Source: Bacillus_BE sp042263505
Lineage (GTDB): Bacteria; Bacillota; Bacilli; Bacillales; Cytobacillaceae
Direction of reading: 5' to 3'
Assembly (NCBI RefSeq): GCF_042263505.1
Contig: NZ_JBHKFI010000009.1
Span: 114,478-178,477, forward strand
DNA: 64,000 nucleotides
Position numbers and translations under genes: made by a program. Below the pieces are notes generated by a model. That model was given only the letters and a program-made list of their open reading frames with translations. It did no database searches and was not told where the DNA came from. This document shows positions 51,691-59,877 of this stretch, piece after piece (within the stretch, counting starts at the first letter, position 1; each line of letters opens with the position of its first letter).

Positions 51691-52020
51691 CCCACTCTTA
51701 ACGGACAGTAAGACTCCCACTTCAAGATTCTGAGAATGCGAAGAAGATAAGTGGGAGATCAACTGTCCGTAAAGGTCCGACGAGGGATTAAGGTCCTAGT
51801 CAGGCGAAGCCACAGGACGTGGCGTTATTGAGCGTGATAAGTGAAATAAGATTTTTCTTTGGGCTTCAGCCCTTAGAAAAATCAATCAGGCTCTGCGTGA
51901 CTAACCATCAGTGGGGGATGGATGGCAGACTGCAGACTAAAGGCGCGACGTCAATCGCAACGTCTGCACACTTCACGTCCTGTGCGTCGAAAACCCCCAC
52001 TGATGGAAGTTTCACTTTAT
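51691..52020 (+). repeat. Modular hairpin repeat, copy 6 (330 bp; modules A-B-C-D-E-F)
   Basis: The longest copy, with all modules. Module B is altered (GAGGGATTAAGGTCC in place of GACGGACAGGATGTCC, and GGCGAAGCC in place of GGCGAAAGCC), and E has a small CAGACTG duplication. TTTAT precedes (51686-51690) and ends it (52016-52020). The stop codon of a small minus-strand frame (52012-52158) falls inside its right end. Confidence 0.9.
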
Positions 52021-52158
52021 GCTTAAGAGAATACTGATTGGCAGCAGTGATGAGGATCGACCAAGTAGCGCCAATTTTAGGAATAAAGCATACTCTGTCT
52101 TCGCCAAACGCTTGCCAATCGGCGAGTTTTCTCTATCTGTAAACTTTTTCATTAACAT
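52012..52158 (-). CDS. Possible small ORF truncated by repeat copy 6
   Basis: A 48-codon frame starting MLMKKFTDRENSPIGKRLAK with a strong GGAGGG site 6 nt before the ATG. Its last codons (SIK, stop) are encoded by the inverted right end of repeat copy 6, so the natural C-terminus may have been lost when the repeat inserted. I do not recognise the sequence. It could equally be a chance frame in the ytaF upstream region. Confidence 0.35.
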   Translation of the reverse strand: MLMKKFTDRENSPIGKRLAKTEYALFLKLALLGRSSSLLPISILLSIK

Positions 52159-52215
52159 TGCAATCCCTCCTTCATATACTATCGTAGCGTTTGATAGGAA
52201 GGAGCTAATCCAACC

Positions 52216-52848
52216 ATGGGATATACATTATCACTGATACTTCTTGCCTTAGCTGTTAGCATTGACAGCTTTAGCGTCGGATTCACCTACGGACTCAGGA
52301 AAATGCAAATTCCTTTTAAATCCATTGTCATTATAGCAGGCTGTTCTGCGATTGTCCTTATGTTGGCAATGGTAATGGGGCATGTTATTCAAAAGATAAT
52401 TTCTCCTCATGCTGCTGAAAGTATTGGAGGGATTCTCCTTATTATTCTTGGGGCATGGGTGATCTTTCAATTTTATCGACCAGAAAAAAAGGTTCAACAA
52501 CCAGTAGAAAAAACAATTGTCAATTTTGAAATTAAATCGCTTGGCTTAGTCATTCATATTTTAAGAAAACCAATGTCTGCGGACTTTGACCAGTCAGGGA
52601 CGATTACGGGAATTGAGGCGATTATGCTTGGTTTTGCATTGTCCTTAGATGCTTTTGGGGCAGGAATAGGAGCAGCTATGTTAGGATTTTCCCCATTTTA
52701 TTTAGCTCTTACTGTTGCTTTTATGAGTTCATTATTCGTTTATATTGGTTTAAAGTCGGGCAGACTTCTTTCAGGTGGAAGCTGGTTAGAGAAGTTTTCG
52801 TTTATTCCCGGAGTGATATTAATTATAATAGGAATATGGAAAATGTAA
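52216..52848 (+). CDS. ytaF: Sporulation membrane protein YtaF
   Basis: A 210-residue protein of six transmembrane segments in two halves, each with an Asp motif (SLILLALAVSIDSFSVGFTYGLR and GFALSLDAFGAGIGAAMLG), as in the MntP/YtaF family related to metal transporters. Between the halves is a hydrophilic loop (about 95-130). In B. subtilis YtaF is associated with sporulation; transported ion is unproven. It starts at ATG 52216 after AGGAAGGAGC and is followed by coaE after 22 nt. Confidence 0.88.
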   Translation: MGYTLSLILLALAVSIDSFSVGFTYGLRKMQIPFKSIVIIAGCSAIVLMLAMVMGHVIQKIISPHAAESIGGILLIILGAWVIFQFYRPEKKVQQPVEKTIVNFEIKSLGLVIHILRKPMSADFDQSGTITGIEAIMLGFALSLDAFGAGIGAAMLGFSPFYLALTVAFMSSLFVYIGLKSGRLLSGGSWLEKFSFIPGVILIIIGIWKM

Positions 52849-52870
52849 CTAGTGGAAAGGAATTTGCTTC

Positions 52871-53470
52871 ATGTCCATTGTTGTCGGATTAACTGGCGGG
52901 ATTGCTAGTGGAAAAAGTACCGTCTCCAATATGCTTAAAAAAAGAGGATATACGATTATTGATGCTGATTTAGAAGCAAGGCTGGCCGTTGAAAAGGGAG
53001 AACCTGCCTATTTCGAAATTATCGAATATTTCGGTGAAGATGTCCTCTTAGATGATGGGTCAATTGATCGAGCAAAGCTGGGCTCGATTATTTTTCATGA
53101 TGAAGAAAAAAGATTAAAACTAAATAGCATCGTTCATCCAGCCGTTAGAAAAAGAATGCTTAAAAAGAAAGAACAAGCATTAGCGTGTGGGGAAAAGCTG
53201 ATTGTTCTTGATATTCCCCTATTAATTGAAAGTAAATTAACCAGTATGGTGGAGAAAATTATCCTTGTCTATGTGGATGAGGAAACGCAATTAAAGCGAT
53301 TAATAGCACGAAATCAATATACAGAAGAAGAAGCACAGGCAAGAATGAATTCGCAAATGCCTTTAAAAGAAAAGATTCCTTTCGCGGATAAAGTCATTAA
53401 TAATAATGGTCTTATTGAGGAAACAGAAGCACAGCTAAGCCAAATTTTAAGGGAATGGGATGTGCTTTAG
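52871..53470 (+). CDS. coaE: Dephospho-CoA kinase
   Basis: A 199-residue P-loop kinase for the last step of CoA synthesis. Walker A is GLTGGIASGKSTVSNML (7-23), the DADLEAR motif at about 32-38 binds substrate, and LIVLDIPLLIES is the conserved core strand. YVDEETQLKRLIARNQYTEEEA is the lid region. GGAAAGGA precedes the ATG. It ends with a strong hairpin terminator. Confidence 0.95.
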   Translation: MSIVVGLTGGIASGKSTVSNMLKKRGYTIIDADLEARLAVEKGEPAYFEIIEYFGEDVLLDDGSIDRAKLGSIIFHDEEKRLKLNSIVHPAVRKRMLKKKEQALACGEKLIVLDIPLLIESKLTSMVEKIILVYVDEETQLKRLIARNQYTEEEAQARMNSQMPLKEKIPFADKVINNNGLIEETEAQLSQILREWDVL

Positions 53471-53475
53471 ACTGT

Positions 53476-53504
53476 AGAGAGATTAGATGTCTCTCTCTTT
53501 TTTA
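53476..53504 (+). terminator. Intrinsic terminator of ytaF-coaE
   Basis: AGAGAGA pairs with TCTCTCT across a short loop, followed by a T run. Confidence 0.85.
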
Positions 53505-53566
53505 TTGCCTAAATAAGAATCAAATATTTCAAATTCAGCAATTTATTCATCACAAACAAGGACTAT

Positions 53567-53610
53567 TATGTTATACTAATTTTAAAATTCAAACAAAAAA
53601 GTATAACATT
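53567..53610. promoter_or_regulatory. Pair of CcpN-type operators at the gapB promoter
   Basis: TATGTTATACT (53567-53577) matches the CcpN consensus TRTGHYATAYW fully. AGTATAACATT (53600-53610) is the same motif inverted with one mismatch. The first contains a possible -10 hexamer (TATACT). CcpN represses gapB and pckA in B. subtilis during growth on glucose. Confidence 0.75.
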
Positions 53611-53630
53611 TATGCGGAAGGGGCCGTAAA

Positions 53631-54659
53631 ATGAAGGCAAAAATTGCGATTAATGGGTTTGGGAGAATAGGGAGAATGGTATTTAGAAAAGCCATTCTTG
53701 ATGAAAATTTAGAAATTGTGGCTATTAATGCTAGCTATCCACCGGAAACGTTAGCACATTTAATAAAATATGACACAGTACATGGGAAATTTGATGGGGA
53801 TATAAGTGCCGAGGAAGAATCCATTGTGGTGAATGGCAAAAGAGTTAAACATCTAAGCAATCGTAACCCTGTGGAATTACCTTGGCGGGAGCTTGGAATC
53901 GATATTGTTATAGAGGCAACGGGAAAATTTAATGCAAGGGAAATGGCAGCCCAGCATTTAGAAGCAGGTGCTCAGAAGGTGATTCTCACGGCACCAGGAA
54001 AAAATGAAGATGTAACCATTGTTATGGGTGTTAATGAAAGCGTATTAAATATAGATGATCATAATGTGATTTCAAATGCGTCGTGTACAACGAATTGTCT
54101 TGCACCTGTAGTGAAAGTATTAGATGAGCAATTTGGTATTGAAAATGGATTAATGACGACTGTTCATGCATTTACAAACGATCAAAATAATATTGATAAT
54201 CCTCATAAAGATTTGCGAAGAGCGCGTGCATGCGGTGAATCCATTATTCCAACTACAACTGGGGCAGCGAAAGCATTGGCAAAAGTGATACCACACTTAA
54301 AAGGGAAACTACATGGAATGGCGCTTCGCGTACCAACTCCCAATGTATCGCTTGTTGATTTAGTTGTGGACCTTCGTAGAGATGTGACCATTGAAGAAGT
54401 CAATCAAGTGTTTGAGACAGCTTCAAAGGGATCCCTGCAAGGAATTTTAGATATTACAAACGAACCATTAGTATCAGTGGATTTTAATACAAATGAAAAC
54501 TCTGCAATTATTGATGGACTTTCCACCATGGTCATTGGAGGCAACAAAGTTAAGGTGTTAGCGTGGTATGATAATGAATGGGGTTATTCATGTCGCGTTG
54601 TGGATTTAACTAAATATGTAGCACAAAAATTGCTAAAGTCCAAAACGGTTAACGTTTAG
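53631..54659 (+). CDS. gapB: Gluconeogenic glyceraldehyde-3-phosphate dehydrogenase GapB
   Basis: A 342-residue GAPDH of the GapB branch, NADP-preferring and used in gluconeogenesis. INGFGRIGRMVFRKAI (about 6-21) forms the dinucleotide fold; SNASCTTNCLAPV (about 148-160) holds the catalytic Cys; WYDNEWGYSCRVVDL is near the C-terminus. AINASYPPETLAHLIKYD, with Ser-Tyr in place of the Asp-rich motif of NAD-specific GapA, supports the GapB call. The CcpN-type sites upstream fit its known repression by glucose. Confidence 0.94.
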   Translation: MKAKIAINGFGRIGRMVFRKAILDENLEIVAINASYPPETLAHLIKYDTVHGKFDGDISAEEESIVVNGKRVKHLSNRNPVELPWRELGIDIVIEATGKFNAREMAAQHLEAGAQKVILTAPGKNEDVTIVMGVNESVLNIDDHNVISNASCTTNCLAPVVKVLDEQFGIENGLMTTVHAFTNDQNNIDNPHKDLRRARACGESIIPTTTGAAKALAKVIPHLKGKLHGMALRVPTPNVSLVDLVVDLRRDVTIEEVNQVFETASKGSLQGILDITNEPLVSVDFNTNENSAIIDGLSTMVIGGNKVKVLAWYDNEWGYSCRVVDLTKYVAQKLLKSKTVNV

Positions 54660-54688
54660 TCGCAAATCAATGATTTTGAATATAATAT

Positions 54689-54775
54689 AAGACTAACTTT
54701 TTATGGAATTTTCATAGAGAAAACGAACCGTTTCTCCAATCTTTGAAAATTTTCTTTAAAGGTTGGTCTTTTTTT
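54689..54775 (+). terminator. Branched terminator of gapB
   Basis: AAGACTAACTTT and AAAGGTTGGTCTT (with G-T pairs) enclose an inner GAGAAA/TTTCTC hairpin and end in a T run. Repeat copy 7 starts immediately after this T run. Confidence 0.65.
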
Positions 54776-54988
54776 CCCACTCTTAACGGACAGTAAGACT
54801 CCCACTTCAAGATTTTGAGAATACGAAGAAGATAAGTGGGAGATCAACTGTCCGTAAAGGTCCGATAAGTTCAACTAACCATCAGTGGGGGGATGGATGA
54901 CAGACTAAAAGCGTGACGTCAACACACAAGTCTGCACACTTCACGTCCTGTGCGTCGAAAACCCCCACTGATGGAAGTTTCACTTTAT
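54776..54988 (+). repeat. Modular hairpin repeat, copy 7 (213 bp; modules A-D-E-F)
   Basis: Same composition as copies 1 and 4. The left flank is TTTTT instead of TTTAT (part of the gapB terminator T run); the right end is TTTAT (54984-54988). Module D has an extra G (GTGGGGGGATGG). It lies between gapB and speD. Confidence 0.9.
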
Positions 54989-55094
54989 ACGCAATGAAAA
55001 GTTTCAGGCGGTTTTATAGGAAATGGATCATAAAAGGGTAATTTCTAAAAATGAATAGAATTGCAGGCTTGGGTAATTTTTTTTATTAAGCATG

Positions 55095-55123
55095 TTGCAA
55101 AAAAAAATCAAACCAAGTATACT
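55095..55123 (+). promoter_or_regulatory. Predicted speD promoter
   Basis: TTGCAA (55095-55100), a 17-nt spacer and TATACT (55118-55123). Start near 55130, leaving a 130-nt leader. Confidence 0.6.
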
Positions 55124-55129
55124 AATGCT

Positions 55130-55253
55130 CGTGAACTTCTTGAGATTTGGTGATTTTTCTACTTAAAGGGTTAGGACCTCTTAGGACTAACTTTCCCCCG
55201 TGGTAGTTATAACCCAAATGAAAAAGGGATCTTCATTAAAGTAAAGGGGGAAA
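55130..55253 (+). promoter_or_regulatory. Structured leader of speD
   Basis: It contains a direct repeat TTAGGAC-CTC-TTAGGAC (55171-55187), and GGGTTA at its start can pair with TAACCC about 35 nt later. No terminator or known riboswitch motif was recognised. A polyamine or SAM response is possible but unsupported. Confidence 0.35.
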
Positions 55254-55259
55254 TTGAAT

Positions 55260-55640
55260 ATGGAAACGATGGGTCGTCACGTTATCTCTGAGTTATGGGG
55301 TTGTGATTTTGAAAAATTAAATGACATGGATCAAATTGAACGAATTTTTGTAGATGCTGCATTAAAGTCTGGTGCGGAAATTAGAGAGGTAGCATTTCAT
55401 AAATTTGCGCCACAAGGAGTAAGTGGAGTTGTCATTATTTCAGAATCACATTTAACTATTCATAGCTTCCCGGAGCATGGATATGCAAGCATCGATGTGT
55501 TTACATGCGGTGACCTAGACCCTAATATCGCTGCAGATTATATTGCAGAGGCATTAGGAGCTCAAACGAGAGAAAACATTGAAATCCCAAGAGGTATGGG
55601 TCCTGTTCAAGTTAAACAGCCAAAAGCAAATGTCCTATAA
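55260..55640 (+). CDS. speD: S-adenosylmethionine decarboxylase proenzyme
   Basis: A 126-residue class 1B SAM decarboxylase for spermidine synthesis. The chain self-cleaves before Ser in ESHLTIHSFPEHGYAS (about 61-76) to generate the pyruvoyl group. METMGRHVISELWGC is the conserved start; ATG 55260 is well spaced from AAAGGGGGAAA, whereas TTG 55254 is too close. It is flanked by terminators and is probably monocistronic. Confidence 0.95.
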   Translation: METMGRHVISELWGCDFEKLNDMDQIERIFVDAALKSGAEIREVAFHKFAPQGVSGVVIISESHLTIHSFPEHGYASIDVFTCGDLDPNIAADYIAEALGAQTRENIEIPRGMGPVQVKQPKANVL

Positions 55641-55658
55641 TGATATAGTACAATGACT

Positions 55659-55688
55659 AGAGGTGACATACATATGCACCTCTTTTTA
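55659..55688 (+). terminator. Intrinsic terminator of speD
   Basis: AGAGGTG pairs with CACCTCT across an 11-nt loop, followed by TTTTTAG. Confidence 0.85.
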
Positions 55689-55740
55689 GATGGAACAATA
55701 CATAAATTGAATATAAATAGTCTATATATAAGTTTTACCA

Positions 55741-55775
55741 AAAGCAATCGGTGAGAAGCTGATTGCTTTTTTTCT
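55741..55775 (+). terminator. Second terminator upstream of nrdR
   Basis: AAAGCAATC pairs with GATTGCTTT, followed by a T run, 70 nt after the speD terminator. No gene lies between the two; a short transcript could start and end there, but nothing was recognised. Confidence 0.7.
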
Positions 55776-55873
55776 TTGGGAGTGCTTGTTGTAATACTTG
55801 TACTAAAACCCTCTTTTATATAAGATATTAGTAAGAAATAGTCGAAAAGGAATATTGATTTGGAGCTGATCAT

Positions 55874-56335
55874 ATGAAATGCCCTTCATGTCAAAATAAT
55901 AATACACGAGTGCTGGATTCTCGCCCCGTTGATGAAGGACGCTCAATTCGCCGCCGAAGAGAATGTGAAAAATGCGGTTATCGGTTTACTACTTTTGAAA
56001 AAGTGGAAGATATTCCATTGATTGTCGTGAAAAAAGAAGGAACGCGGGAAGAATTTAGCCGTGAGAAAATTTTACGCGGCCTTATTAAGGCATGTGAAAA
56101 ACGACCGGTTGCTTTAAAGGAACTGGAGTTTATTACTTCTGAGGTAGAAAAGGAACTTAGAAGCCAAGGAGTTTCTGAAATTAAAAGTGAGGTCATTGGT
56201 GAAATGGTCATGGATCGCTTAGCGAATATTGATGAAGTAGCTTATGTCAGATTTGCTTCTGTTTATCGACAATTTAAAGATATAAATGTATTTATTGAAG
56301 AATTAAAGGAATTATTGAAAAAAGACCAATCATAA
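55874..56335 (+). CDS. nrdR: Transcriptional repressor NrdR
   Basis: A 153-residue ATP-cone repressor of ribonucleotide reductase genes. An N-terminal zinc ribbon (CPSC .. CEKC, about 3-34) is followed by the ATP-cone (VVKKEGTREEFSREKILRGLIKACEKRPV, about 49-77). It binds NrdR boxes elsewhere; none was sought outside this window. It lies upstream of dnaB-dnaI as in B. subtilis. Confidence 0.95.
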   Translation: MKCPSCQNNNTRVLDSRPVDEGRSIRRRRECEKCGYRFTTFEKVEDIPLIVVKKEGTREEFSREKILRGLIKACEKRPVALKELEFITSEVEKELRSQGVSEIKSEVIGEMVMDRLANIDEVAYVRFASVYRQFKDINVFIEELKELLKKDQS

Positions 56336-56447
56336 TGGTTACTCAATTCATTTCCATTCAATATTTGTTTTAGAATATCGTTTCATTACATCCTCATTTA
56401 TTTGAGATTGGATCTTCTTTTAAACATTTGAAAAAAGGATTGAAATA

Positions 56448-57854
56448 ATGATGCAGCTTTGGAATAAACTAAGACCTATGGATCGATATGTGGTTACGTC
56501 AAATGGGCTATTGCAAGAATATGATCGAAGAATTCTCACTTTTTTGTATCAACCATTAATTGGGTTAGAGTCATATGGTTTATATATGAATTTTTGGTGT
56601 GAGTTAGAAGAAAATCGTCTTCGTTCAAATAAGGCATCATTACATCGGGATTTAATGCATCTGCTTGGGGAAAGCTTAAGCAATATTTATTTGTGGAGAA
56701 CCAAGCTTGAAGGGATTGGATTATTGAAGACATTTGTCAAGGAAACCGAGGAGGAGCGCCTTATCATCTATGAATTACAGCCGCCGCCATCTCCAGAACT
56801 TTTTTTTAACAGTGGGGCGTTAAATATTTATTTGGAGCGTAAGGTTGGTGAAAAACAATATCTCCGTCTGAAACAATATTTTAGTGATAAGCTTATTTCT
56901 AAAAACGGATTTACTGAAGAAACCATCCCTTTTGAGGAAATATATACTTCTATTTCTGATAAAGCCCTACAGGAATCAATTGAATTAGAAAAAAAAATGG
57001 ATTTTCAATCAGATAGAAGGTTTATTGGCAGTGGAGAAACGCCTAAGATATTTACAAATGCCGAAGCTTTCATCGATATTGATTTTATTATAAATCAATC
57101 GAAAATGATTCCACCTGAAGCCTTTACACCACTCGTTAAAAAGACAATGGGGATTCTTGCTTTTGTCTATGGAATCGATGCCATCAAAATGATGCAGCTC
57201 GTACTAGATGCTTTTCAACCGAACACGGATGAAATCAACGTGGATGAGTTAAAGGAAAATACAAAAACTTGGTATCAATTTAATCATAATGATAAATTGC
57301 CATTACTAGTAGATAAAATACAACCCCCTATGCTACATTCACTCTCCGAACCACCCAAAAATAAAGAAGAAGAGCATATATATTACTTAGAAACTACCTC
57401 GTCAAGACAACTTTTAATACAATTAGCTGGTGGGGCAGAGCCATCCCTAGCTGATTTGAAATTAATCGAAGACATTATGACAAAGCAAAAGCTCGAGCCT
57501 GGGGTTATGAATGTATTAATAGAGTTTGCTATGATCAAGCAGGATATGAAATTAAATAAAAGTTATATCGGGAAGATTGCCTCCCATTGGGCACGAAAAA
57601 ATATTAAAACGGCTAAAGAAGCGATTGAATTTGCACGGAATCAGGATAAAGAATATAAAGAATATGCAGCCAATCGCTCACAAAAGGTCAATACTTATAA
57701 AAGAAAAGCGATAAGAACGGAAGTCATCCCTGATTGGTTTAAGAATCAAGATCAAGAAGCAGAGCAAAATACCGAGATTGAAAAGGATTTCGATTTCGAA
57801 GAAGAGAAAAGAAAATTGGAAGAGGAATTAAAACAGTTTAGAAAAGAGAGGTGA
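56448..57854 (+). CDS. dnaB: Replication initiation and membrane attachment protein DnaB
   Basis: A 468-residue primosomal protein that, with DnaD and DnaI, loads the DnaC helicase. N-terminal DDBH1 winged-helix domain (about 1-130), a middle region, and the C-terminal DDBH2 domain (about 330-430) with the YIGKIASHWARKNIKTAKEAI motif. The last 30 residues form a charged Glu/Lys helix. It overlaps dnaI-region sequence: its stop is 5 nt before the preferred dnaI start, so they are one operon. Confidence 0.92.
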   Translation: MMQLWNKLRPMDRYVVTSNGLLQEYDRRILTFLYQPLIGLESYGLYMNFWCELEENRLRSNKASLHRDLMHLLGESLSNIYLWRTKLEGIGLLKTFVKETEEERLIIYELQPPPSPELFFNSGALNIYLERKVGEKQYLRLKQYFSDKLISKNGFTEETIPFEEIYTSISDKALQESIELEKKMDFQSDRRFIGSGETPKIFTNAEAFIDIDFIINQSKMIPPEAFTPLVKKTMGILAFVYGIDAIKMMQLVLDAFQPNTDEINVDELKENTKTWYQFNHNDKLPLLVDKIQPPMLHSLSEPPKNKEEEHIYYLETTSSRQLLIQLAGGAEPSLADLKLIEDIMTKQKLEPGVMNVLIEFAMIKQDMKLNKSYIGKIASHWARKNIKTAKEAIEFARNQDKEYKEYAANRSQKVNTYKRKAIRTEVIPDWFKNQDQEAEQNTEIEKDFDFEEEKRKLEEELKQFRKER

Positions 57855-57859
57855 TGAGT

Positions 57860-58789
57860 GTGGAAAGAATTAGCGATACCATCAGCCGGCTTTCAAATCA
57901 TCAAGATTTTCAAAAAAGGCATGAGCGATTACGTAGCCAAATTCTAAGCGACCCATACGTGAAGAATTTTATCCAGGAACATCGGGACGAATTAAATCAA
58001 GCAATCATAGACCGAGGATTAAACAAACTTTATGAATTTATTTCGCAAAGCAAAGAATGCCATGATTGTCCGAGCTTACAGCAGTGTAAGAATATGCTTC
58101 AAGGCTACAGCCCTGTCCTTGTGATTCGAAATCAAATGATTGATATTCAATATGAAAAATGTCCACGTAAAATCATGGATGAAGAACATAAAAAGCATGA
58201 GAAGCTCATTAATAGTCTTTATGTTCCAAAAGAGATTTTACAGGCCACATTTTCGAATCTGGATATTGACGAAGGAAGATTTAAAGCCATCCAATTTGCT
58301 AAGGATTTTGTCAAGAATTATCATCCTGAAAAGTGGATGAAGGGCTTATACCTTCATGGCCCATTTGGAACGGGTAAAACCTATATTTTAGGGGCGATTG
58401 CCAATGAATTAGCTGAAAGAAAGGTTTCTTCTCTTATAGTTTATGTTCCGGAATTTCTAAGGGAAATAAAGAGCTCCATTGGTGAGGACAATTTAAATCA
58501 AAAAATTGATTTAATCAAAAAAGCCCCTGTTTTGATGCTGGATGATATTGGTGCTGAGTCCATGACGAGCTGGACGAGAGATGAAATATTAGGGACCATC
58601 CTTCAATTTCGGATGATGGAAAAACTGCCGACCTTTTTTACCTCTAATTTTAATTTTAAAGATCTTGAGCAGCATTTAACTTATAGTCAACGTGGAGAAG
58701 AAGAGGCGATAAAGGCCGCGCGGATTATGGAACGGATAAAGTATTTAGCTACCGAAATTTTAGTTCAAGGACCAAATCGCCGTAAATAA
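57860..58789 (+). CDS. dnaI: Helicase loader DnaI
   Basis: A 309-residue AAA+ ATPase that loads the replicative helicase. The N-terminal domain has a zinc site (CHDCPSLQQC, about 68-77), and the AAA+ domain has Walker A GPFGTGKTYIL (about 170-180), Walker B LMLDDIGAES (about 225-234) and the Arg in FSQRGEEEAIKAARIMERI-like stretch YSQRGEEEAIKAARIMERI. GTG 57860 (MERIS) is 8 nt from GAGAGG and matches the B. subtilis start; codons back to 57851 lie in the ribosome binding site. Confidence 0.92.
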   Translation: MERISDTISRLSNHQDFQKRHERLRSQILSDPYVKNFIQEHRDELNQAIIDRGLNKLYEFISQSKECHDCPSLQQCKNMLQGYSPVLVIRNQMIDIQYEKCPRKIMDEEHKKHEKLINSLYVPKEILQATFSNLDIDEGRFKAIQFAKDFVKNYHPEKWMKGLYLHGPFGTGKTYILGAIANELAERKVSSLIVYVPEFLREIKSSIGEDNLNQKIDLIKKAPVLMLDDIGAESMTSWTRDEILGTILQFRMMEKLPTFFTSNFNFKDLEQHLTYSQRGEEEAIKAARIMERIKYLATEILVQGPNRRK

Positions 58790-58798
58790 GATTATGAA

Positions 58799-58832
58799 GA
58801 AAAGCGAATCCAAATGGGTTGGCTTTTTTTTG
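58799..58832 (+). terminator. Intrinsic terminator of dnaB-dnaI
   Basis: AAAGCGAATCC and GGGTTGGCTTT pair with a bulge, followed by a run of T. Confidence 0.82.
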
Positions 58833-58971
58833 ATGAATGAAAAGTCATGCTGAAAATGGAGTCGATTTATTTTTATTTTAATCAGGAGGATGAGTTATCG
58901 GTTAATACTTCTAAATTGGTCAAATTCCCCATATACATGAGACAAGGATTTCTAAAAAAGGGGGGATCTGA

Positions 58972-59820
58972 TTGATTGAAATCATATTCCAAAATAAAGA
59001 AGATGCAAAGAGATTATTCGGCTTTTTTAAATCAAAAACAGAGTTGAATGAAATTCTTCTCGAAGAAGATAAAAATAGAGGAATTGTTCGTTTTGAAACT
59101 TTTTTAAACCAGTCGAAACACATATTGAGTGAAACCTTTTATCAATTTATATTGAATATTAAACAGGTGGATTGGTTCAAAAGAATTTTGCGTGAGCAGT
59201 ATTATTATGAGGATGAGGACGAGCAACAGCAAATTTTAGCTATTATCCAATCTATTCTTGAAGGAAAGCGGGAGGATTTATCTGTCTTTATTAAGGAAGC
59301 AATCAATAAAGAGAGTGTCCGAGAAACAATTGAGGATATGTTTAAGAATCAAGTTTCTTTCTCATTTGATTCCTTTGTACGTTTCCGTTTAAGACCCTAC
59401 ATGGATCAACTTATTTCTTATGTAGAGCTTTCGATTGATGAATACAAAATGGAACAAGAATATCAAATATTTATTCAAACCTTGAGGGAATTTCTTTCCG
59501 TGAAAGACTCAAAGGTGAATGACTTGCATTTACTTTTTGATGAGGGGATAACGTTTTATGACGAGAGCTATGAAGAAATCAAAAGGAAAGAGCTGATGCG
59601 GATGATTGATCGAAAGCTGATCTCGAATCATCCGGTTTATATTGATTCTGTTACGATTGGACCTCTCTTATCGATTGCGCCAAAGCAAATTCATCTTTAT
59701 ACAAATGATGTGGAACAGCCATTAATCCGCACCATCCAAAATATTTTTGAAGAACGGGTGGAAATAATGCCTATCTCAGCTTTTTATCATGATCAAAGTG
59801 AAATTGAAGAAAAATTGTAA
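58972..59820 (+). CDS. ytxC: Sporulation protein YtxC
   Basis: A 282-residue YtxC-like protein. It is soluble, acidic and mostly helical, without recognised catalytic motifs; FRLRPYMDQLISYVELSIDEY and LHLLFDEGITFYDE are the best conserved segments I can recall for the family. Role unknown; linked with sporulation by annotation of the B. subtilis homologue, which also precedes thrS. The start is TTG 58972 behind AAAAGGGGGG. A 180-nt interval separates it from dnaI. Confidence 0.85.
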   Translation: MIEIIFQNKEDAKRLFGFFKSKTELNEILLEEDKNRGIVRFETFLNQSKHILSETFYQFILNIKQVDWFKRILREQYYYEDEDEQQQILAIIQSILEGKREDLSVFIKEAINKESVRETIEDMFKNQVSFSFDSFVRFRLRPYMDQLISYVELSIDEYKMEQEYQIFIQTLREFLSVKDSKVNDLHLLFDEGITFYDESYEEIKRKELMRMIDRKLISNHPVYIDSVTIGPLLSIAPKQIHLYTNDVEQPLIRTIQNIFEERVEIMPISAFYHDQSEIEEKL

Positions 59821-59877
59821 GTTGCCCTTGATTTTCAAAATTTAAGGCTCTATAATTACGTACATAACATTGAAATA

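Noticed and set aside
4678..54988. CRISPR array interpretation of the repeats
   Set aside because: The copies are kilobases apart, in both orientations, without regular spacers or cas genes.
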